From Pseudoips prasinana (taxonomy: Eukaryota > Arthropoda > Insecta > Lepidoptera > Nolidae), in NCBI GenBank assembly GCA_951640165.1, contig OX621249.1:24781201-24845200 (forward strand): a DNA stretch of 64,000 bases, read 5' to 3'. Below the pieces are notes generated by a model that did not search any database, was not told where the DNA came from, and worked only from the letters and a program-made list of their open reading frames with translations. The translations under genes and the position numbers were made by a program. Positions 44,561-55,738 of the stretch are shown here, piece after piece (position 1 is the stretch's first letter; each line of letters begins with the position of its first letter).

Positions 44561-45189
44561 CGCCTTGTATATTAAAAACTTAAGTTAATTATAGCGGTTT
44601 TCGCTCATTATTGATTGATTTAATAAAGGAAAATGTTATCAAGTTAACAGTAATTTTATTATATAATATGTCACGCGAACATTTGTTGGTAAACCGATTT
44701 TGATAAGACGATCGATTTTTCATTCAATAGTGAATGCTATTCAAACCTTCCCATATAATTTCTGTATAAATGACTCGTTGTGAATAAATTTTAAAGGCGG
44801 TAATATTTTAAATTAAAAATGGATTAAATCTTAGAAATGAGTTGAGTGATATTATAAAGATTGTCGTAGAATGTGTTGTAGAAGGTTATGTTATGTCACT
44901 CAAGCCCAAGCTCATGTTTCATTGTCCCTGAAAACAAGTCCGTGAATTTCGAATTTAATATTAAATTTTGGATAAGATTTTAACGCAAATCTTGGCCCTC
45001 TATTCTTTCTATTTTAAATAAAGGGCTCTGTGTTTTAGTTAGATATGTATCCCTAAAAATTACAAAACGCAGAAATGATATATTAACTACCAAACAAGTA
45101 CACACACCAATTAAAGATTTTTGAACAATACTTTACAAACAACTGTCGTCATTAAAAACCCTCATTAATTTGTCGTTTTTTAAGACGCA
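44561..45189. other. Unassigned AT-rich sequence
   Basis: No repeat family or gene recognised. Confidence 0.45.
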
Positions 45190-45355
45190 TTGTACACAGG
45201 ATGTCCCATTGAGGGCCGCATCATAATTATGACACGACAAAGTGTGGTTGAAATCACTCAAAAGTTTAAGAGACTGTAAAGTCTATACAACCTCCACAAT
45301 GCCTTTGAAGCGACTTTGTCTCACTTCGCAATTATCACACCCCCTGTATATCTCG
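45190..45355. mobile_element. Probable MITE with ACAGG(G/A)(T/G)GT ends
   Basis: ACACAGGATGTCCC at the left and CACCCCCTGTATA at the right are imperfect inverted ends; GACACGACAAAGT and its rough inverse GACTTTGTCTCACTTCG are further inside. TACAGGGTGT recurs alone at 47482. Confidence 0.5.
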
Positions 45356-45814
45356 ACCAATATGCTTTTGCATGTGGTAATGCACCTTATTTTGTAGTGA
45401 GTAAGTGTTATATTTGACTTTTCTGGATGCAAATAAGACATGGTATATAGGAATTAAGAACACTCGGTAGGTAGGACGCGATGTTTCATATGAATAACAC
45501 TACTAAAGATATATAATTATATATTCACTAGTTGATAAATAGAAGGAGAACAGTGATTTTTTTTTAATTTGCTATGTATTGTATGTAATAAATAAAGTAT
45601 ATTTAAATACAAATATGTTTATGTAAATTGTATAATGTATAAAACTTGAACATTTCATACACAACTGACTGCCTTGTAAAGGGAAAGTCTAGTGCTTACA
45701 TCACGTTAACCGGGGTAAATCTTACCTGGGTATAATTTATCTATACTTATTTAGAAGTATGTAAGTTGTCTGGTACACTTAGTAAGCAAATAAATGATTT
45801 TCATTTTTTTGATT

Positions 45815-46017
45815 TGTGGTACTGATGTACTACATAATATACAACTTGTATTTTGTAAAAGCATACTTATATAGAAAATGACACCCAGGAAAGGAAAGGA
45901 AAGAATTTCAGGACAAATAGACATGTTCAAGCACACAAATTTCTATTCTGGGTGGAAATCGAACCCACGACCTGCAGCGTAAAAGGCAATCTACCAACCA
46001 GACCAACCGGCCTGTCA
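45815..46017 (-). mobile_element. SINE-B with internal (GGAAA)n slippage
   Basis: GGTGGAAATCGAACCCACGACC (B box) and CTACCAACCAGACCAACCGG (A box) are intact on the minus strand. CAGGAAAGGAAAGGAAAG has expanded within the body. Confidence 0.75.
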
Positions 46018-46556
46018 ATGAACTCGAGACCATGGACTCTACAGTCCAGCAATCTAATAATTTCTATCTCGACTTACCCATTGCTCTACAAATACTCATA
46101 TCATGCTGGATAAAAGCCTCCCAAAGGTCTCCACAATTGCTGTTTTATTAACACAAATACTACAGTATACAAAATTGGTGGCTACTTCGTGAAAGTGTTC
46201 CTAATAATTACTGTACCCGTATCTAATGACCAATCAGCCTTTAATCACTGTAGCCCGAACTTGGTTCGTATAAGTACATCCTAACTCGTAAACAACAAGC
46301 CATTTTGAAGTGCATCGTAAAAAATCCTTACAACAGTTCGATCGCAATACCACTTGTTATTACTATCCAATCAATAATTCACAAAAACTGACCTATCGCA
46401 CGTATCATATAACACAATATAAAAGAGGGCACTATAAGGTGCACCTACCCTTATCAATAGGGATGGGAAAAGTTCAATTCCCAATTTTAAAATCCCGGGA
46501 TTTAGTTACGACCGTGCTACATAACGATTGCCAGCTGCCTTCAATCATAAATATAT
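46018..46556. other. Mostly unassigned, with a short D1 fragment
   Basis: ATGCTGGATAAAAGCCTCCC..AGGTCTCCACAATTGC at 46098-46142 is a minus-strand D1 remnant. The rest is unassigned. Confidence 0.4.
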
Positions 46557-46710
46557 GGGCTAGTACTGAGAGAAGGTAGTCTTGTAACTTTAATTTAAAG
46601 CTAGTGGGCTAGTACCTACTGAGAGAAGGTAGTCTTGTAACTTTAATTTAAAGCTAGTGGGCTAGTACCTACTGAGAGAAGGTAGTCTTGTAGCTTTAAT
46701 TTAAAGCTAG
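46557..46710. repeat. 53 bp tandem repeat, three copies
   Basis: GGGCTAGTAC(CTAC)TGAGAG, AAGGTAGTCTTGTA.CTTTAA and TTTAAAGCTAGTG repeat with period 53; the first copy lacks a CTAC duplication. Near-identical, so recent. Confidence 0.95.
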
Positions 46711-47289
46711 AAGACTGCGTGTCTATTTCCATAAACAAGTGCTGTAGTTGCGTGATTTGTGTAAGATGTGTGTGATAAGAATATTGAACAGTTTGAATTT
46801 GAAACTTAAGAAGATTATTATTTTCATTTAATTTAATTATAATTATTGAATATTGAGTAGAAACTTAAACTTAAACCTAAACTTTAGTTCAATTCCAATG
46901 GCTTCCAATGTAAGTTTTGGTTATATGTTAGTATACATTATTTTGTTAAAAAATTGTAATTTATATTTACAACCGGAACAAATGTTTATAACGTTACTTG
47001 AATAAAAAAATATAACAACAAATAAAGTATAGTTATTTCCATGCTAATAACCCTTTGTATTCCATTCCGGGAATTTCCCGGGAAATCCTTACGTCTCTTA
47101 AATTCGTCTAAAAATTTCGCCTAGTAATGAGAGTGCCTACATTCATATTTAATTGGTGCAGCAGTCGGGCTAGTTTATGGCTCTCTATGGTTGAGGGGTG
47201 ATTTTACTTTTTTTTTCAAATGCCCGATAGGCTCGAGTGGTATTGTGGAGAGGACAGTGCGAGATACGTTCGGAAAATAGAGACACGAC
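46711..47289. other. Unassigned AT-rich sequence
   Basis: No repeat family or gene recognised. Confidence 0.45.
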
Positions 47290-47640
47290 TTTTTAATTTA
47301 AATAAGTTTAATATATTTATAATCTGTGCCATGTGTAATTGTCATCTGTCAGAAAAAATATATTCAATAATAAAACAATCTAAAAAATATTTTATTTTTA
47401 AATTAGTTTATGGAAACATATAGGTCAATGTATGGAAATGAAACAATGTTTTATAAGTTCATAATAGTTTTTGGGTTATACAGGGTGTAATATGATAGAG
47501 GGCGTAACTTAAGAGCTTAATTTTATATTTGTAATCTGTGGTCTCCTAGTCATGTGTCTGAAAAAAAAATTTAATAAACTATCTTAAAAATTATTTATTT
47601 TTCTAATTAAATTAGTTTATGGAAATGAAAGAGTATTATA
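47290..47640. repeat. Degenerate two-copy direct repeat
   Basis: AATCTGTG...CATGTG...CTG.AAAAAA...AATAAA and TAAATTAGTTTATGGAAA recur at about 235 bp spacing. Confidence 0.5.
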
Positions 47641-47781
47641 CAAGTGCAACGGAAAGAAGGAGCTTAAGTTTAAGTTTTAGCCATCAATTTGCAAAATACA
47701 CAGAAAAATAACTTCCCGTACTAAATATCGATTAGTTTACGCATTTAGTATGAATAGATAAAAAAATAACACCAAAAGGTA

Positions 47782-47998
47782 AACAGGACCCTATTACTAA
47801 GACTCCGCTGTTTGTCCGTCTGTGTCTCACCAGGCTCTCAACTTACAGACTCTCATAATTGTTAGAACGTTGAAATTTTCACTGATGATATATATCTGTA
47901 CAATAATACAATAAATTAAAAAAAATAGGGGGGCTTTTAATAGATAATGGTACGGAATCCTTCGTGTGTGAGTCCGAGTCGGACTTGGCCGGTATTTT
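47782..47998 (-). mobile_element. GTTCCGTACC-type repeat, partial
   Basis: CAGGACCCTATTACTAAGAC, TTGAAATTTTCACTGATGA, GATAATGGTACGGAATCC and GAGTCCGAGTCGGACTTGG correspond in inverse order to 30345-30956 without its nested Helitron. Confidence 0.7.
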
Positions 47999-48840
47999 TA
48001 TATTACTTAATATGTAATTACTGTAATATATCTAAGATGAAGAAGAGTATTAGATAATCGATCAGTTTTAGGTGATTCATATAACTAGGTACTAAAATTT
48101 ATTAAAAGATATTTATTGTTAAGTACTGCTTAAATAATATTGCCAACGGCCAATTAACCTGATTGAGTTTTAGAAAAAGTATTTCCATCAATTCTTAATA
48201 CAGTTCTAGTTAATTGAAGTACTATAACTACCTACAATAAAAATATTACTACACTTATGATTGCTATAATATTAACTTTAATATTGTTTAGTCGGTCATT
48301 ATTATTATTGGTTGGAATAAGATACTAGTAACTTTACGATTAGAGTATAAAATCGAAAATAAACTCATATAAGGTATTGGCACATTTTATTACCTAGTTC
48401 CCGAACGCATCCACCATATTCTGTCCATATAGGGCAAACGCGACGGTAGCTGGCAGAAAAAAAATTACGCGAAATAATATCGAAAACCCATAAAAGTGTG
48501 GAGTACCGCTATAAAACACGAACAAACACACACGAGATAATCGAACCAAGTGCTGTAACTTATTGTATACTCTTTATGTGCATCGTAATATTTTACTACG
48601 TTTCTTTGGTAAAAGCTTTTAGGAAGAGCTACTTTTTTAGTTATTGCCCCTGGAGTTATCTTGTATTGATATTTTATATGTCAATGGCTAGGAACAAATT
48701 GAATTGGCAACGCTTAGGCCTACTGAACTAGGTATGTCTAAATTTATTTATTTATTTATTAATAGGGTTACCAACATAAGTACAGCATAACTTGACACAT
48801 AAAAAAAATAAAACTTGTGTGTACTTATGTACACGCGTTA
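47999..48840. other. Unassigned AT-rich sequence
   Basis: No repeat family or gene recognised. Confidence 0.45.
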
Positions 48841-49068
48841 GAAGTTATACTTCTTAATATACAACTTGAACATAGTTATCAATTTTCATACCACCTAGAA
48901 CTAACGTCATGCTGTTATTTTTACGATGCGGGCGCATCGTAAAAATTCACTCTCATACCACCTAGAACTAACTTCATGCTGTTAAATTTTTTGGTGTCGG
49001 TGTGCGCGCGCATCGTAAAAATTCACTCTCATCATTTTTCTCCATCGCGCCAAAAGAAGTATAACTTC
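48841..49068. mobile_element. MITE-like element with 15 bp inverted ends and internal hairpins
   Basis: GAAGTTATACTTCTT (48841-48855) and its exact inverse (49054-49068) bound it. Inside, CATACCACCTAGAACTAAC.TCATGCTGTT is duplicated (48887, 48954). TTTTTACGATGCG / CGCATCGTAAAAA forms a perfect 13 bp hairpin at 48918-48945. Confidence 0.75.
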
Positions 49069-49263
49069 AATAAAACTGAAATTATTCTAGGCTAACTGCA
49101 CTTACAAATTACAGGTTACCACAGCATGCGTTAATTTAAAACTTAACTTACTTCTTTTTTTCCAAATACAGGTGTAACGATAATAGCTGCAGTAGTGTTT
49201 CCACTGTGTTGCAATTACTTTGCCTTCTTCCATAAAATAGTATGAATTACAAGTTACTTATTT

Positions 49264-49697
49264 ACGGTCACCGTAGCCTAGTTGGTAGTGCTCCTGCCTA
49301 CGAAGCTGGTGGTCCTGGGTTCGAATCCCGGTAAGTGCAAATATTTGTGTGATGAACACAAATATTTGTTTCTGAGTCATGGATGTTTTCTATGCATTTA
49401 AGTATTTATCTATCTATCATCATCATCATATTAGCCGAAAGACGTCCTCTGCTGGACAAAGGCCTCCCCCAAAGATCTCCATAATTGCCAGTCTTGCGCT
49501 ATTCGCATCCCGCAGTTTCCAGCGACCCGCACAAGATCATCGGTCCATCTTGTTGGGGGCCTGCCCACGCCCATTATTTATCAATATATATAAGTGTATA
49601 TATCGTCGCCTGGTACCCATAGCACAAGCTTTGCTTAGTTTGGGGCTAGGATGATCTGTGTGACATTGTCCCTAGATATTATTATATTATTATTATT
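49264..49697 (+). mobile_element. SINE-A split by an RT fragment
   Basis: Full-length SINE-A in two parts (49264-49417 and about 49585-49697) with an intact A and B box. The gap falls inside TATCTATC...ATATAAGT, as the other copies show. Confidence 0.9.
49418..49573 (-). mobile_element. RT 3' fragment D1 nested in SINE-A
   Basis: (CAT)n tail, then AAAGACGTCCTCTGCTGGAC through CAAGATCATCGGTCCATC. The flanks ATTTATCTATCTAT and ATTTATCAATATAT may be a 14 bp target duplication, though the site is low-complexity. Confidence 0.75.
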
Positions 49698-49984
49698 TCA
49701 CATTTTTAAGTTAGTTATTTCAAATTAAAATTAGTAGGTATGACTTACAGGTTATATATTTCAAAAACGATAAAATTGATGGAAATTATTAAAACATAAA
49801 ATTAAAATAGGAACCTATTTTCTTAACTCATAGGTTGCCTGGAAGGGATCGCTTTTAGTGATTAGGCCGCCAGTTGCATAATATAAGTGTTTTTATTCCT
49901 TAAGCAATAAAGTGTACTTCTACTTCTCTTCTTCACACAATATACGCAATGATGGACTTTGTGCCCGTCAATTATATAATAATA

Positions 49985-50138
49985 CTTGAGAGGTGTCAAG
50001 GGACACCCGGATGGAACGAAGTTTTTCGTATTATTTATTATGTACAAAAAACCTGTATACACTCAACAGAAATAATCGTCGCGACACCACACTGTTCAAT
50101 GCGAAATAGAAATGAAAATATCTGGCTTGCTTTCTATA

Positions 50139-50169
<31 letters not shown>

Positions 50170-50280
50170 GAAACCTGCGCACGCCTCACAGCTGCAAAAA
50201 GTGTCGTGACAACTTTTCGTGAGAATTTTCCGTCTAGCCCCCTTTCACAACGCGCGATAAGGAACTTCATTCCAATAATA
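49985..50280 (+). repeat. 300 bp repeat with (GA)n, copy 1
   Basis: CTTGAGAGGTGTCAAGGGAC...ACCCGGATGGAACGAAGTT, GAAAATATCTGGCTTGC, (GA)11, CACAGCTGCAAAAAGTGTCG and AACGCGCGATAAGGAACTTC. Copy 2 is at 57285-57604. GGAACGAAGTT near the left is matched inverted near the right end. Confidence 0.85.
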
Positions 50281-50550
50281 TAATAATATCCTGGGACATT
50301 ATTCACACACGGTCATCTGATCCCAAACTAAGCAGAGCTTGTACCTACTATGGAAACCAGATAACTGATATAGAATAGATGGAAACCAGATAACTGATAT
50401 ACTACATATACTATTTTTCTTTTGTAAATACATACTTATATATATAATTTGCATTTATAATATGCACACAAATATGTGTCCCGGGTGGGAATCGAACCCA
50501 CGACCTCCGGCGTAAAAGGCAGCGTATCTACCAACCACGCCAACAGGCCC
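50281..50550 (-). mobile_element. SINE-B (tRNA-derived), full length
   Basis: CCTGGGACATTATTCACACAC to CCAACCACGCCAACAGGCCC; B box GGGAATCGAACCC intact. GATGGAAACCAGATAACTGATAT is duplicated in tandem (period 32). Confidence 0.9.
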
Positions 50551-50677
50551 ATCACGAATCAAAATAGAATAAAGGAAGCATTTGTTTTGTTAGGGAATTT
50601 TATTTTATTTTTGTGTTTATGGCAAGAAAATTTTCTGCATGTTGTTCAATGTTGTAGGAAAAATAACTCCTAACTGT

Positions 50678-50796
50678 ATATAAATAAGTATTTAGAAAAG
50701 AAAAGTTGTATATTATGAAGTATGTCAGTTATCTGGTTTCCATAGGACCAGCTCTGCTTAGTTTGGGATCAGATGGAAGTGTGTGAATAATGTCGG
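50678..50796 (+). mobile_element. SINE-B, 3' half, inverted to the previous copy
   Basis: AAGTATTTAGAAAAGAAAAG to GATCAGATGGAAGTGTGTGA; the head is missing. Confidence 0.75.
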
Positions 50797-50850
50797 TCCC
50801 GGTTATTTGACAATAGTTGTTAAGCCATATCAGAGACTTACTGGATATAG
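50797..50850 (+). mobile_element. 5S-SINE tail fragment
   Basis: CGGTCCCGGTTATTTGACAATAGTTGTTAAGCCATATCAGAG matches the region after the 5S-like head in the copies at 38.1 and 62.9 kb (inverted). Confidence 0.6.
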
Positions 50851-50878
50851 GGGCTTTTGTTAGTTTGGTTATAAAGAA

Positions 50879-51020
50879 CTAGATGTGCCCCGCGTTTTCA
50901 CTAACTTAAACTTTATAAATTCTATGTGTTATTCGGATATATAAGCTATACTTCTACAAAGTTTCATCAAAATCCGTTTCGTAGTTTTTGTATTAAAGAG
51001 TAACAAACATCCATGTACCA
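50879..51020 (-). mobile_element. Helitron-like element, degenerate
   Basis: CTAGATGTGCCCCGCG (3' end on the minus strand) through GTAACAAACATCCATG. The 5' TC end is not clear. Confidence 0.65.
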
Positions 51021-52391
51021 ATTTTATTCCTTTAAATGTAACAGTGACATGAACTTATAAAACACGCATCCATTTATAGATAACATCTCTTAAAAATAGA
51101 CACCCCACATCTGTCTCACTAAACCTATTTTTTACGAAGCTCTCAAATTCAATTTATATTATCAATCTGTCAACGGAATAGTTCCAACTTTATCTGTCCT
51201 CTGTAAGAGCAGGTTTAAACTACAAAACGTTACCGACTCATCTACGGAATCCTCATAAATAACGTATAATCCTAAACACCATTGAAGCTAGCGATCGGCA
51301 GTGTAAAATACTGTTTCTGGTATTATAACACCTTGTATACAACGGTAAATCCTAATAACACAACTTTCATTGCATACTTTCTAAGACAGATCAGAATAAA
51401 CTTCGTGTGAAGGCCGCAATGGATGTTTATCTAATCGATATCGCTTGAGTACGCATGAATAAGTACAGTGTTAGAAGTACACTGTCGGACAAAAGTATGT
51501 ACGCACTAATCCTTGTATTGTTAACAGAAATCCAATTTAAAATTCCATGGAGAAGTCAGACAAAGCCTGATTGATTGCGACTTAAAATGTATTTGGTAGT
51601 AGCACGCAATGTTTATAAAAACAACTTTATAGACATTTGATTTGGACGACTTTGTGCAAGATTTTCGGGATTAAGAATTGATTTACAATGTGATAGATGT
51701 AATATATTATATTGTCAAGATGTTTCTTATTTTTGGTTAAAAAAATATTAGATGCTTGCATTTTAATAATTGTTAGGAAAGCTGTTGTCAGAAAGGGTTA
51801 AGGTGGTCAGTGGGAGCAGGCTATTTTTACATAACGTTTACAATAAGCCTAAGAAGCTTTTACTGCTTCACTGGACATTAATAGTAAACGCGGGCTCAAA
51901 CATACAAAATAATTAACCCGCAATAACCGACGCTAGTATATATTTTCTGACGTGAGGATGCAATAGAGGGTCCAGTTTTAGGGACTTCACGTGCAACTAT
52001 CGCGCTACGCTAATACGCTAAGATGCGAGCCACTGGTTCCATTGTGGACAGGAGGAGGCATTTCATTGAATCAAACTCAAATGAAAGGTCATGGATGCTA
52101 TGATTGTCACGGAGCAGCTCGGTAGGAACGCAAACTCCGCCAAGTACGATATATGGGTTTGTATAGTGTCAGTTTTATTATGCTTGATTAGTTGGGTGTG
52201 TTTGACTGATGGGACCACTAAGGGACTGGTATGATGCATGTCTAAATCGTAATAAGCATTTAAACAATTGCTTCACCAATGCTCTAAGGTTTTCATTTCA
52301 AACGTGCCAGCGAGGGTTGCCCCGTGGTACGTACACAATAAAAACGTTCAGTTAACTTAATCTTATCAGTTACATTCAAAGCTAGATGCAT
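51021..52391. other. Unassigned sequence
   Basis: Less AT-rich than most of the window between 51850 and 52330. No repeat family or gene recognised. Confidence 0.4.
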
Positions 52392-52705
52392 TCATCAGTC
52401 TGTAAGTGATCGGCGAAGTTAAGCAACTAGGCTCGCGGTCAGTCAGTAGATGGGTAACCAAACCAAATCAATCAAAGTGGTACAATTTTAAATAAAATAA
52501 AAAATGTGTTTATTCAGGCAGACTTTAAAAAAGCGCTTCTAAATAGTCAGAACATGTTTGTAGCAATGATTTCTGATCGTTTCCGTGCTTCGGAGGGCAC
52601 GTTTAGCTGTCGGTTCCGGTTGTAGTCGCTAAGCCATGTCAGAGGCCTACTGGGCGGCTTGAACAACTCTGACGCTAGGGTAACCACTGCCCATATGATA
52701 AGTAA
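52392..52705 (+). mobile_element. 5S-rRNA-derived SINE, split by repeat F
   Basis: The head GTGATCGGCGAAGTTAAGC...GGTCAGTCAGTAGATGGGTAACC (52405-52460) resembles 5S rRNA box A to box C. After the repeat F insertion (52487-52568) the body resumes with TTTCCGTGCTTCGGAGGGCACG and CTACTGGGCGGCTTGAACAAC. Confidence 0.75.
52487..52568 (-). mobile_element. Repeat F fragment nested in the 5S-SINE
   Basis: AATAAAAAATGTGTTTATTC, GCAGACTTTAAAAAAGCGC and AGTCAGAACATGTTTGTAGC; the inverse of 9210-9300 and truncated at its 5' side. Confidence 0.75.
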
Positions 52706-53896
52706 TAATAATTATCAGTTACATTCAGTTAGTTTCGACGATTCGCATGCACCGATTTTGAAGCATTTTGAGTGTAGATTAAGCACCACTTATTTTGTAT
52801 ACCATGCGTAACGCGATATTTAATACCGTCCAAGTGGATTCATAAAGCTCTTAATAATATATCTCAATCTAAAACCAGCAACAACATTCGAATGGTTATA
52901 TACATAAAACATCGTTTTTGTTGGCAACGTATCGTTTTTCTCCCTAAAAGAATCCAGCAAAGAAAATCTAACAAGCAGAAGTCTTACACATCCGGTCGTA
53001 ACAAAAATGTAGTAGATATGTGTATGTATGTATGTCCTATACGACAATCACAAATAGTGAGCCAGCACCAGCGTAATAGATTGACCTTTCCGAGCCAATT
53101 ACATGCAGCGCTCGTCAACGAACTCAATGGGACGGCTTTGTATTTCAGTTGCACATTCAGCACAGTCTTTTTGCTAAAAACCACCTTCCGGTGGACAATT
53201 GCCAAGAAACGAGCTAAGGACATCGTCCCTCCCCTTTTCTCTTTTCAATTTTCTATATTCGTATCTCTGTCCGATTGAGAGAATTCTCTGAATGAAAGGA
53301 CCTTTTCATCGTTTTGCAATACCGTTGCATCTCAGCCAACTAGTGGATGAATATAATTTCGTCAGTCCCCAACTATGTGGTAATGAGAGCTTTTAATATC
53401 AGAGGAAGTGTTACTTAGTAGGCAGTCAACATTTGGCCCATTTTCCTGCTATCAATCAGGAGTGTACTATTAACGGGAATATTTTCGTGCCAGGTGTATG
53501 GGTCGCAGCTGTTCAGATACTTGATGGTCATTTTCTGACATCTTGTAATGGATTTCCTTTTTTGTTTGTTTTTGAAAAGTTATTTGAGTCTAGTTTTAAT
53601 GTGACATGCAAGTGCCGTTGTTGAATAACGTATTTTTTTCTTCTCACCATCAAGTCTCCAATCGATGAAGATCCTGCAGATTTGCCGGAACGAGATTTTA
53701 AGTTGGGCTAATACGTTTTCATTTGTATATTTTTTTGTGTTATTCATTCAACGATTCTCTTGTCATAAGGGACACAAGACACAAAAAAATTGAATTTAAG
53801 TACCAATGTTCATTCCAAACCCCCAAATTTTCTTGAAATATAATTCAATTCACAGATTTAGTGACCCTAACGATTATGGGTATAGACTAAATAAAT
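52706..53896. other. Single-copy region with long overlapping open frames
   Basis: Open frames of 128 codons (52892-53278, plus) and 79 and 75 codons (minus) overlap each other. None shows a recognisable motif. The interval 52980-53250 is balanced in base composition and unrepeated, so a conserved non-coding element or an old exon is possible but unsupported. Confidence 0.3.
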
Positions 53897-54284
53897 ATCT
53901 TAGGACAACTAACACACTATCATCTGATCCCAAACTAGAGCTCACGCTCTGCCTAGTTTGGGATAGTACACACTATGGCAACCAGACAACTGACAAACAT
54001 ACTTATATATTTCTAAATACGTACATATTATAGATAAACTACCCAGATACAGAACAAAAAATCGTTCTCATCACACAAAGATTAATTGTCCTGGATGTGT
54101 ACCTAAATATCTATGTTACTTGAAATAATAATGTCTACAACAATATTACTACAAACATGTTCTGACTATTTACAAGCGCTTAGTTAAAGTCTACGTGAAT
54201 GAAAACCTTTTTTATTTATTTTTATTATTTATTTTATCCACCACAGGCAGTCAGGGTCACTAATCAATAGACCAGCCAGATTTA
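53897..54284 (-). mobile_element. SINE-B split by repeat F, with internal hairpin
   Basis: TCTTAGGACAACTAACACAC through CACAAAGATTAATTGTCCTG (to 54097), resuming at 54238 with CCACAGGCAGTCAGGGTCACTA. ATCCCAAACTAGAGC / GCTCTGCCTAGTTTGGGAT at 53925-53955 has duplicated part of the tail in inverse orientation. Confidence 0.75.
54098..54237 (+). mobile_element. Repeat F nested in SINE-B, 5' truncated
   Basis: TGTACCTAAATATCTATGTTAC to GTGAATGAAAACC plus an A/T tail. It lacks the first about 80 bases present at 9101. Confidence 0.75.
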
Positions 54285-54493
54285 GTGATCTTTACAATTT
54301 TTTGTAGAGAATAATAGCGGTTTAAACACCATCTTGGATATTTTCTTATTAGCATTTCCACCTAATAAACAGCATCTTAATTAACATCGCCTGTGGTTTA
54401 CGCGTACCCAAACAACGCTTAAGTTAAACAGTATCGCATCATTCACCGATGTTGACAAAGCATTCACCAGTTGGGCTGATTTCTTGTGATGTA

Positions 54494-54607
54494 CAGACGC
54501 CAGCACATCAAGCTACCTCAATCTGTCAAATATCTCCAATTGAAAGTGAACCTTTTGCTTTTATTATAAAGTTGAAAACCTTTAAAAGAAATTTGACAGA
54601 TTGTGGT
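54494..54607. mobile_element. MITE-1, right end diverged
   Basis: TA (54492-54493) then CAGACGCCAGCACATCAAGC. Inner right arm TTTGACAGATTGTGGTAC is present; the outer right terminus is lost. Confidence 0.75.
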
Positions 54608-55046
54608 ACATATGTGTATGCAAACAGACCAAAACAAATTCGAATAACTACTGATTTGGGTTGTTTTTATAACCTTTTCAATAACAAATTTATAATTCAC
54701 AAACTATATTCAATGTACAGCCATATTTATACCGAGCAGATATTCTGTTCACAAACTTAATGTTGTTATGCAGTCGGGATCAACTCACGCGGGATATTTC
54801 TGGACGCCATCAATGAAAGTGCGATTCATTCAAATATTATGAAGTGTATCTCTCATCAGTTAGGCGTCCGTTAACATTTACACTGCTGTATTAAATATAC
54901 TGTGTTTTAAAATTTACACTATAGAATCTAAACTTGTCTTTACCAACACATTCCACTAATTTAGTAAATCTTTTACTGTTGATGCGTCTCGCCTCTGGAA
55001 TGCATTGCCTTTAACAATTAGATGTGCTCAATCCCTTGTTTGCTTG
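54608..55046. other. Mostly unassigned
   Basis: At 54975-55035 the plus strand reads 'VDASRLWNALPLTIR', reminiscent of the RLWN(S/A)LP segment near the C-terminus of jockey/CR1-type reverse transcriptases. Too short to assign firmly. Confidence 0.35.
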
Positions 55047-55082
55047 CAGTGGACGTCTTTCGGCTGATATGATGATGAATTA
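55047..55082 (+). mobile_element. RT 3' fragment D1, very short
   Basis: GCAGTGGACGTCTTTCGGCTG then (ATG)n. Confidence 0.55.
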
Positions 55083-55235
55083 GTTGCGGGATCCAAGATA
55101 GTTAAAGCGTTTCCTCGGGACATGCCTGAGGCTCACCGCTCAGTGTCATTTCATTGTGTGCCACTGTTGATCCAGGCTTACAGGAGTTGCGGTGGTGGGT
55201 AAGAGGGAGTGTCTAGTCCCAATAAAAAACGAAAA
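55083..55235 (+). mobile_element. LINE-type 3' end (repeat E), 5' truncated
   Basis: GTTGCGGGATCCAAGATAG, CGTTTCCTCGGGACATGCC, GCCACTGTTGATCCAGGC and GTGTCTAGTCCCAATAAA; AATAAA could be the poly-A signal. Longer copy inverted at 59742-60087. Confidence 0.65.
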
Positions 55236-55662
55236 TGAAATGATGATGATGTTTTACTAAGAAGTCATTGATAGAATAATTCATCATATCCAAAAAAAGT
55301 TTAAGCATCTTAATTTTAAAGGGAGTGAATTTTTACGTTATCTGGTCAAATATTCTAACAACCATGGAAAGGCAATAGTATAAGTTTACAATAAAATAAT
55401 CTTACGAAGAGTCCGAACTCACGAAGACGAGCATACGGCGCTATAATTGGTTATGGTCACTATGGCGTCATAAGTTTTGCCAATCACAATGCTTCATCCT
55501 CATCGAAAGCTCAGCATCATGAATTTCGCTACCTGTAGACTCGAAATAAACATTGAATCTATGTTTATGTCCATTTGAACGCCTTAATACTTCTGTCTCT
55601 CAACCAACTTTATTAGCAGTTAGCAGAAATATATCTCTGTACCAAGAGTCTTCTTAATTTTA
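55236..55662. other. Unassigned AT-rich sequence
   Basis: No repeat family or gene recognised. Confidence 0.4.
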
Positions 55663-55738
55663 TTATCATATCAGCCGAAAGACATCCACAGGCCTCCCCC
55701 AATGATCGCTACAACTGCCGGTCTTCATTTTATGCGTA
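55663..55738 (-). mobile_element. RT 3' fragment D1
   Basis: ATCATATCAGCCGAAAGACATCC, AGGCCTCCCCCAATGATCGC and AACTGCCGGTCTT, with a short deletion removing CTGCTGGACAA. Confidence 0.65.

Noticed and set aside
52405..52460. A 5S rRNA gene
   Set aside because: Only the internal promoter region matches, the ends of 5S are missing, and the flanking body is shared by other copies.
52892..53278. 128 codon open frame as a gene
   Set aside because: Opposite-strand frames of similar length overlap it and no domain is visible; kept only as an unassigned region.
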